64,000 nt of DNA from positions 374,634 through 438,633 of the forward strand of contig FJUW01000031.1 in NCBI GenBank assembly GCA_900074885.1, given 5' to 3'. The position numbers were made by a program, and so were the translations under genes. A model generated the notes under the pieces. The model ran no database searches. It was given only the letters and a program-made list of their open reading frames with translations, and was not told the DNA's origin. The DNA is from Rhynchosporium graminicola (taxonomy: Eukaryota > Ascomycota > Leotiomycetes > Helotiales > Ploettnerulaceae). This document shows positions 57,401 through 64,000 of the stretch, piece after piece. The first letter of the stretch is position 1. The number at the start of each line of letters is the position of its first letter.

Positions 57401-59653
57401 GGCTTGATGATAGCGGGAGGAACAGTCTCTATACGCTCGCCTATTATATGGCCGCTTTCGGGTCGCAAACAATTGTAAATTAGCTGTTGGTAAGCTGCAC
57501 GGTCGAAGAATGTGTCTCGATTACACATCCAGACCGATACTGAGATATGATCTTGGATGAGACCTCTGAGTGGGTTACCAGATGTAGCCACGAGATACTG
57601 GTGATCTGTGTCGGCAATTTGAAGTGCTTCGGCCCGCGCAATTTCAGTCTGAGGAAAATGCATATTCATCTCATCTCCGTCGAAATCTGCATTGTATGTG
57701 TTACAATTCGCATAGTGCATGCGAATTGTTTTCTCTCCAGGAAGCACTCTCGCTCTGTGACCCATGATAGACGGCTTGTGCAATGTCGGCTGGCGATTCA
57801 TCAAGACAACATCGCCGTTGGTCAGATGGCGGTGGACTTTCTTGTTTCTCGCACCACTGGTACTACTACTAGAAGATGCGAGAAGCTGATTTGCCAGAGC
57901 TAACCGCTCATCTTGGGTTTTTGTTCGCAGACTGATGACTTGTCCATTCTCGTTCTCGATCGCTGCAGCTCCAGGCCACTTCTCAACACCATTAATCACA
58001 GCTTGCTGCATATCCTTGAAATTGTGGCTGGTGACGGGTTCCGGATACGTCAGCTTTTTGGCAAAGACTGGCGGGACACCAATCTCGTTGGTCTCGATGT
58101 TTGGGTCGGGAGAGATAACACTACGTGCTGCAAAATTTACTCGTTTTCCCATCATGTTCTTCCGGAATAAGCCTTCCTTCTTCTCCAGCTTTTGCTTGAT
58201 ACCATCCTCATTTTTCTTTCCAGCTGCTCCTTGGATAGGATTCCGGTCTCGATCGATCAGCGAATTTACAGTGTCTTGTAACTGGCACCATGCTTCTTGA
58301 AGGTCGTAGTAGTCTCTTTTCTGCCACGATGGGTATTCTACAGATTTGTCTGGATTGGTAATCACATTGTAAATCTGAGCAACTGTCTCGCAGCTTTTCA
58401 ATATGGACTTGTAAAGGGTATTTTGTTGGGCCTCGGATATCTCGCCATCTCCAGTTCGGGCTTCCGGGCGGTATTTGTTCGGGGGAACCATGAGAGTTTG
58501 CAAAAAGAACATGTCGCAGGAAACCTTCGTTGCCTTCTTGGCAGTTGAGCGGGAATCATATATCAATGATAAGATTTCCTGCTCCTTTTCAAATAACAGC
58601 ACGAGACTTGCTTGAACTTCTCTTGCATTAATGTAACGCTGAGGAGGCGCTGCAACCTTCGATTTCGAACTTGACTTCGTGGCAGTTTGGCCCATAACAA
58701 CATCTCCGTCAACATCGAGCTCATCTCCCTCGCCTTCATCGTCCTCATTCGAAGACAAGTCGATGTCCGCAATACCTTCGTCAATGTCCGCACCCGAGCC
58801 CTCTTTCTTCATGGTTTGCAGTAAATGAGCGGCGTTGACTGCACGAAAATTGCCTTGAGACATTTTGGCCTTTTCCTTCATACTGAGTGATTTTTCGAAG
58901 ATTTTGACATATCGGTCCTTGCGAAATGTGGGCGATATTCCGCTGCAGTTTCCGCACGACTTACCAGCAGTGATGGCCTTCATGAATGACTTGACCACAA
59001 TGCGCCTTGCCTCCGCGACTCCTTCATTTTTCTCCCTGCGCCATTCCCATGAAGAAGATTTTGCAGCTTTGATCGCCTTCTTGACAAAAGCATTCCGCCG
59101 CCGAATGACGTTATCCACCGCAGATTCTTCCTCCGAATCACTACTGCCAGCTTCCACTTCCGCATCCTTGTTTGGTAAGACCTCGATATTGTCGATTTCC
59201 TCCGCAGGGCCCAGGAGTCCATGTTGAATCAGGCGCAGTTTGCAAAAATAACGATTTATTTCTTTCCGAGACATCTTGAGATAGTGACAATAGGCGCATT
59301 TCGCTCGAAGTAATCGCAGAAGCTGGTCCATGAAAGTAGGATGGTATACGGGGACAGGCAGTTCGATATGGCCTACATGCCCGGGGCAGCCAACTGAGTT
59401 GAGATTACATGTTGTACAGCTTCCAAAGAGTCAGCAAATCAAATAGTTACGATACTTCGATTCAGGCTCACAAGTGGTCTCCCCAAGCACCGAGACTTTG
59501 ATCGTATAGTCCGCCAGGAATGGGGTGTAATAGAGTGTCGAAGGTTTGGGGATTGTCTATCTTTTTCACGGATAGTGACCTGATCTCTGCAGCATTGAGG
59601 AAGCCAAAGTCGACGCTTCCGATAGCCGATGGAACAGGTTGAGAGATATTCAT
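54472..59653 (-). CDS. RPA190: DNA-directed RNA polymerase I largest subunit (Rpa190)
   Basis: This is the catalytic clamp/active-site subunit of RNA polymerase I, which makes the large rRNA precursor in the nucleolus. Exon 1 is 59653-59472 and exon 2 is 59419-54472, with a 52-bp intron (GTGAGC donor, TGGAAG acceptor), giving 1709 residues. The join recreates the clamp zinc-binding region GDH-FCTTCNLNSVGCPGHVGHIE, continued by CAYCHYLK. The absolutely conserved metal site NADFDGDEMNMH is near residue 637. [25 protein letters not shown] (57 residues upstream of the trigger-loop/bridge region) and the C-terminal GVEACRAAIIQELSGVFG block are typical. A long acidic Asp/Glu-rich insertion before the C-terminus (DDDDDDGDDD) is Pol I-specific in fungi. 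The gene is divergent from PRP3. Confidence 0.97.
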
Positions 59654-59952
59654 CTTGACGTATATCTGATGCCGAAGCAGCAGATGTGCAATGGATTAAT
59701 CAAGATGTTGATTTGCAATGGCGCCCCGCTCCATTGAAGATTGAAACTGGATAAAAAAATTATATAACATGCTGGGGTTGGATTGCTCGTACACGCTAAG
59801 ACAAACCTTATCTTAGCGTGGCTGAGATGGCAGCCGCACCTTCTTCTTTTTGGCTTCAACAGAGCGGGACTAAATGAGGATAACAAGCGCAAAACTCGAC
59901 CTTCATCTCATGCACACCTCACAAAGGCCATCCCGAGGCTACTAAAGACACT
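59654..59952. promoter_or_regulatory. Bidirectional promoter RPA190/PRP3
   Basis: Only 299 bp separate the two start codons, so both core promoters and leaders lie here. Two copies of an ACGCTAAGA-type motif face each other (CACGCTAAGACAAACCTTATCTTAGCGTGG, about 59792-59821), forming a near-perfect inverted repeat with 11-bp arms. This could bind a symmetric factor; no protein can be named. Confidence 0.6.
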
Positions 59953-61476
59953 ATGGATCGTGGCAAAGCGTCTCCCATTTTGGCTCCCCGGCACGATGCT
60001 GCTAGTCGTATCGGCAAGCCTGAATCCGCGGCTGAGAAGCTTGCTTCATTGAAGGCTAGAGTTGCAGCAGCAGTAGGTAGCAGTAAGGCAAAGGCTGGTG
60101 TCGGCCTGTCTTCACACCCTGCGACTGTCACTGCCAGAGGTGGTCTGAATGTGGATCTCCATCCAGCTCTTCAGGATCTTGGACAGTACAAGCCCTCGAA
60201 GAACATCGCCCCGAAATTTGCGACTAGCCTTGGAAATGCGCGTCCTCAGCTAGAGAAACCTGCTGCGAAAGGGAAGAAGGAACTTGATCTTTCGGGACCT
60301 TCAGCAGAGGAAACGCGGAACAATCCATATTTCGACAACAGTCTTGGTGGGCAAACTGCGACCTTGAAGAATAGGCATTCGAGACAGTTGGTTTTCAACC
60401 AGAAGGGCAAGTACATCCAGCAAGCAAATGCTCTCCGAAGACAGGCCGCCCTTGAGGCGATGAAAAAGCGCATTGCAGAATCATCACGAAAGATTGGAAT
60501 TGATGAAGATCTCGATACGGAAAAGAAGTACCTTGTGGAAGCTCCACCCAGCATTGAGTGGTGGGATGAGGGTCTGGTGGACGGTGAGAACTACGACAAT
60601 ATCGATGATCCTAAGAGACTTAAGATCGAAACCGCCGACTCAATCATCACTGAATATATCCAACATCCCGTTCTTCTGGAACCTCCACAAGAAAAGAATA
60701 TGCCAGCGCCCAAACCTATGTTTCTCACATCCAAAGAACAAGCAAAGCTACGACGTCAGAGGAGAATGGTGGATCTGAAAGAACAGCAAGCCAAGATTCG
60801 TCTCGGCCTGGAACCAGCACCTCCGCCCAAAGTAAAGAAGGGGAATCTGATGAGGGTTTTAGGTGAAGAGGCAGTAAAGGATCCAACGGCAGTTGAGGCT
60901 CGAGTGAATAGAGAGATTGAAGCCCGACATCAGACACATGTTGAGATGAACGATGATCGCAAGCTTACGAAGGAGCAGCGCCATGAGAAATTGGCGAAGA
61001 ATCAGGAGGGTGACGCTGCCAAGGGTATACATCTCATGGTTTTCAAAATCGATAATCTGGCTAATGGAAGTCATCGATTCAAAATTTCAAAGAATGCAGA
61101 ACAGATGGCTCTCACTGGTGTTTGCATTATGCATCCACGATTCAATTTGGTAGTTGTTGAGGGTGGTGAGCACAGTATCAGATTTTATCGCAAGCTGATG
61201 CTTCAGCGTATCGACTGGACCGAAAATTCACCTACCAGAATTAAGGAGGGCACAAAAGCCGAAGCATTGCAAGATTGGCTGAAAGCAGAGGACGAAAATG
61301 GAGAGCTCAAGGACATGACTTTGAATAAGTGCGTTCTGGTCTTTGAAGGAGAGCAGAAGACTCGTGCATTTAGGAAGTGGGGTAGCAAAGTCTGCGAGAC
61401 GGACAGCTTAGCTCGAGAGACACTGCAGAGGGCGAAGATGGAGAACTTTTGGGCGTTGGCCAAGAGCATGAAGTAA
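59953..61476 (+). CDS. PRP3: U4/U6 snRNP splicing factor Prp3
   Basis: Prp3 is a core protein of the U4/U6 and U4/U6.U5 snRNPs, gripping the U4/U6 duplex and needed for pre-mRNA splicing. A single exon encodes 507 residues. Residues 1-120 are a basic low-complexity region. The PRP3 domain follows (about 115-350), with NPYFDNSLG, FNQKGKYIQQANALRRQAALE, IEWWDEGLV and the KEQAKLRRQRRMVDLKEQQAKIRLGLEP helix. The C-terminal ferredoxin-like domain (DUF1115, about 360-507) has MVFKIDNLANGSHRFKISKNAEQ and GGEHSIRFYRKLMLQRIDW. The frame is intact and the first ATG is used. It converges with RAD3: only 142 bp separate their stop codons. Confidence 0.96.
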   Translation: MDRGKASPILAPRHDAASRIGKPESAAEKLASLKARVAAAVGSSKAKAGVGLSSHPATVTARGGLNVDLHPALQDLGQYKPSKNIAPKFATSLGNARPQLEKPAAKGKKELDLSGPSAEETRNNPYFDNSLGGQTATLKNRHSRQLVFNQKGKYIQQANALRRQAALEAMKKRIAESSRKIGIDEDLDTEKKYLVEAPPSIEWWDEGLVDGENYDNIDDPKRLKIETADSIITEYIQHPVLLEPPQEKNMPAPKPMFLTSKEQAKLRRQRRMVDLKEQQAKIRLGLEPAPPPKVKKGNLMRVLGEEAVKDPTAVEARVNREIEARHQTHVEMNDDRKLTKEQRHEKLAKNQEGDAAKGIHLMVFKIDNLANGSHRFKISKNAEQMALTGVCIMHPRFNLVVVEGGEHSIRFYRKLMLQRIDWTENSPTRIKEGTKAEALQDWLKAEDENGELKDMTLNKCVLVFEGEQKTRAFRKWGSKVCETDSLARETLQRAKMENFWALAKSMK

Positions 61477-61618
61477 ACACCCTGCGGTGCGCAATCATAC
61501 GCTCAATGTAAATTAATTTGACCTGGCTGAAGTTGACCAGATCGCATCTGCAGTCTTGACTTTTGTATCTCCATTCTCCAACCCATTTCCGTGTGATTCA
61601 TTTCCAATCATCTTAATA

Positions 61619-63991
61619 TTACATCTCCATCATAGAAGCCTCCAACTCATCATCATCAACAAATCCATATTCATCAATTTTCGGGACTGTTCCATTCCCC
61701 GTGCCACCCATCTCTCTATCACCGGCCACATCTGCACGCTGCGCCTCTTCTAGTGCTCTGATGTGCTCTTCTTCTTGCTTCTCCTTATGGTTCTCCAAAT
61801 CTTTGAGGCTCCATGTGCTGATGCCCTCTTGATCACTAGGCTTGAATGGTTGCGCCATTCCCCTCAAGAACTTCTTTGCAGCCCCAACAGCCATATCAGT
61901 GCTAAGATTGACCTCGCCTTCCTGTATTGCCTGGTTGATCCACTTTGGCAGCTGGTCCCTCTTTTTCAAAAATCTCTTGTCTGCGAGTACCATGATACCA
62001 TAATCATCTTTGCCTCTAAGTACACGACCTAGGCACTGGGCAGCATGTCTCATGGCGTCGAATGAAAGGAAGTCATTCTCTTTGATGCGGTACTTCTCCC
62101 TAAGGAACTCCAGACGTGCCTTCAGGATCCTGGATTCGGTGTATTGGAATGGAACTCCAATGCAGAGCACAGTGCGTCCGTACTGGTGATCGAAATCGAT
62201 TCCTTCGCTGACTTTCCCTCTCGCGACACAGAGTAGGATCGCTCCTCTTCCATTTGAGCAAGCTGTTCGGTATGTTTCGAGTGCTAATGATGTTTCCTGA
62301 GCATCAGGCGTCTCGACTAGAATGAGCTTATACTTCCAGACTTCGTCGAGGATACCCATTCCTTGCCACATGCTGATTATGGACTCCATGTACAGGTATG
62401 AAGGGAAGAAAACGACCATGCCATCTGGCGTGAGCTTCGCAAACTCGGTAAGGAGATGTCCATAATTTCTAACCACCGAAGGCTCATTTCGAACTTGGAA
62501 CCCAGAGGAGATAGATACTTGGTCGGATCCTCGAGTGACTATCATTGGCAAGAAGGATCTGCGCGCGAGCGTCATAGGATATGACTCCTGTACCACGGCC
62601 GTAAATCCAAGCATCTTTGGGTACATTTCCAGGGGGGATATCGTTCCAGAGGTTATGATGACCGAGCTAAATCGCTCAAAGACAGGCTTGATCGCGATCG
62701 CAGCATCTAGGCAGGTAAAGTGGAGGACTGGGTTGGGAACCTCAGCTGTATCGGACTCGTACGGTTCGAGTATGAGAACGAAACCCGTCTCGTATGTTGC
62801 AACAAGTGTTGCAAATGTTGCCACTTCCTGCAACGGCTGATAGTCCTCGATGTTGGTCAATTCGAGTGTTCGTACGAGTGAAGTTAGTCTTTCAGCACAG
62901 AATCTCAAGGGCTTCTTTTCGATAAAAGTATACTCTTTGAGATGTGCGAGAAAAGAGGGCGGCGTCTCGGAAATAACTTGTCGTACTTTCATACGAGTCT
63001 GTAGCAGGTTAGACTGGATTTCTTCGGAAGATCGTGCGACATACCTTCAAATACTCAATGAAGCGCTTTAAAAAGACAATGAAATGCTCTGCTCGCCGAA
63101 TGTTACCAGGGACAGCTTCCTTCAGAAGGTCGTCTGGAAGAGCTGTATTATCCTTAGCAAGGGACAAGAGGCCAGGCTGAGGGGTTGACTAACCAGGATT
63201 AGACATAAATGCATCCTCTTCACGAGCTTCATCTGCGTCTCTTAGTCCTTCCACCAGCTTTGCGTACTCGTTCTTGAGCTTGTCCGCATCGCTGTCTTTC
63301 ATTTCCGCAATCTTGTTCTCGAGATTTTGGGCGCCCCGGGTTGCTTTTCGCAAAGAGTCTTCGGTGATATCAGTGCTCAGAGATTCTATACAGACATTGT
63401 CAATATTGTGCGCCTCGTCAAACACAACAATACAATCTTTGGAAAGCTCCTTGGAAACGCGTTCGGCGATTTTAGGATCGAGTAGGTAATGGTACGAGTA
63501 GATGATGACATTGCAGAATGACATCTATATCTATTAGTGGCTGTGGCCGCGGTATGCATTCAGGTAGACTTACCATCCGTCTTGATGTGAAATATGGACA
63601 CTGCTTGTGCTCTTCACCGTACTTCTCAATCCCGTCGAAAGTCCACACACCGTTAGGTATGAGGTTGTGTGGCTCGAGAAGGTCCAAATTCTGCCATTGT
63701 TAGTTAAATTCCCATGTCCTGTGCTTGTGGTCCTTACATCGTGATATATGCAAACTGGCACATCTTCTCCACGATCCTTCTTCTCTTTCACGAACCCAGC
63801 TGTCAAGCTCCGACATCTTGCATCTACAATCGAACCACTCTTCTCGCGCTTCACGGAAGGATGAAGACACAGATTCTTTCTACTGGTCAATCCAAGACCC
63901 CGGAATTCTTCCTCGTGACCAAGCTCGTCGGCGCGATACTTCATAAGCGCCTTCAATTCATGCAACGCCTTTTCGATCTCGGACATGGTAC
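61619..63991 (-). CDS. RAD3: TFIIH DNA helicase Rad3/XPD (5' end beyond the window)
   Basis: Rad3/XPD is the 5'-3' helicase of TFIIH, essential for nucleotide excision repair and part of RNA polymerase II initiation complexes. Visible exons are 63991-63738, 63690-63574, 63524-63194, 63142-63045 and 62998-61619; introns are 46-51 bp and all phases fit. About 726 residues are present; roughly 70 N-terminal residues, including Walker A, lie off the right edge beyond an acceptor at 63992. All four Fe-S cysteines are visible (NLCLHP, ARCRSL, VCIYHD, QCPYF), as are the DEAH box ([10 protein letters not shown]), [18 protein letters not shown] (motif V) and [14 protein letters not shown] (motif VI). 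The C-terminus is acidic ([18 protein letters not shown]). Confidence 0.96.
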
Positions 63992-64000
63992 CTAGGAATC

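Overview
This window is nuclear DNA of a filamentous ascomycete (Pezizomycotina). Genes are split by short GT-AG introns (about 43-250 bp) with CTAAC/CTAAT-like branch sites, and the housekeeping proteins are fungal types (Atg18, Ppm2/TYW4, Pps1, RNA polymerase I largest subunit, Prp3, Rad3). The accessory genes (sedolisin protease, exopolygalacturonase, 2EXR protein, Zn2Cys6 factor, HSL-type esterase) suit a plant-associated or saprotrophic mould. A Leotiomycetes-like species is my guess; the sequence alone does not prove it.

Left part, 0-32 kb, is loosely packed and accessory. In order: allantoicase (-), cytochrome b561-like membrane protein (+), 2EXR-domain protein (+), a secreted sedolisin protease gene (-) broken by a one-base deletion, an OGFr-domain protein (+), a Zn2Cys6 transcription-factor gene (+) broken by at least three frameshifts and a nonsense codon, an Ldh_2-family dehydrogenase (+), an HSL-family esterase (-), an intact seven-exon exopolygalacturonase (+), then about 8 kb with no intact gene. 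That last stretch holds an AT-rich hairpin/palindrome and decayed reading frames on the minus strand.

Middle, 32-38.7 kb: a three-finger C2H2 transcription factor (-), preceded by about 5 kb of gene-free DNA dense in simple repeats.

Right part, 38.7-64 kb, is mostly conserved cellular machinery: ATG18 (-) and PPM2/TYW4 (+) in a divergent pair, an MFS transporter (+), another microsatellite-rich spacer, the dual-specificity phosphatase PPS1 (+), RPA190 (-) and PRP3 (+) sharing a 299-bp divergent promoter, and RAD3/XPD (-), which converges on PRP3 and runs off the right edge.

I built the gene models by finding splice sites whose phases restore family-typical protein sequence. Only the sedolisin and Zn2Cys6 genes could not be made continuous. 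I found no tRNA, rRNA, CRISPR array, intact transposon or secondary-metabolite cluster, and no convincing undescribed system. The most notable observations are the two freshly broken genes flanking an intact one, and the large repeat-rich spacer upstream of the C2H2 factor.
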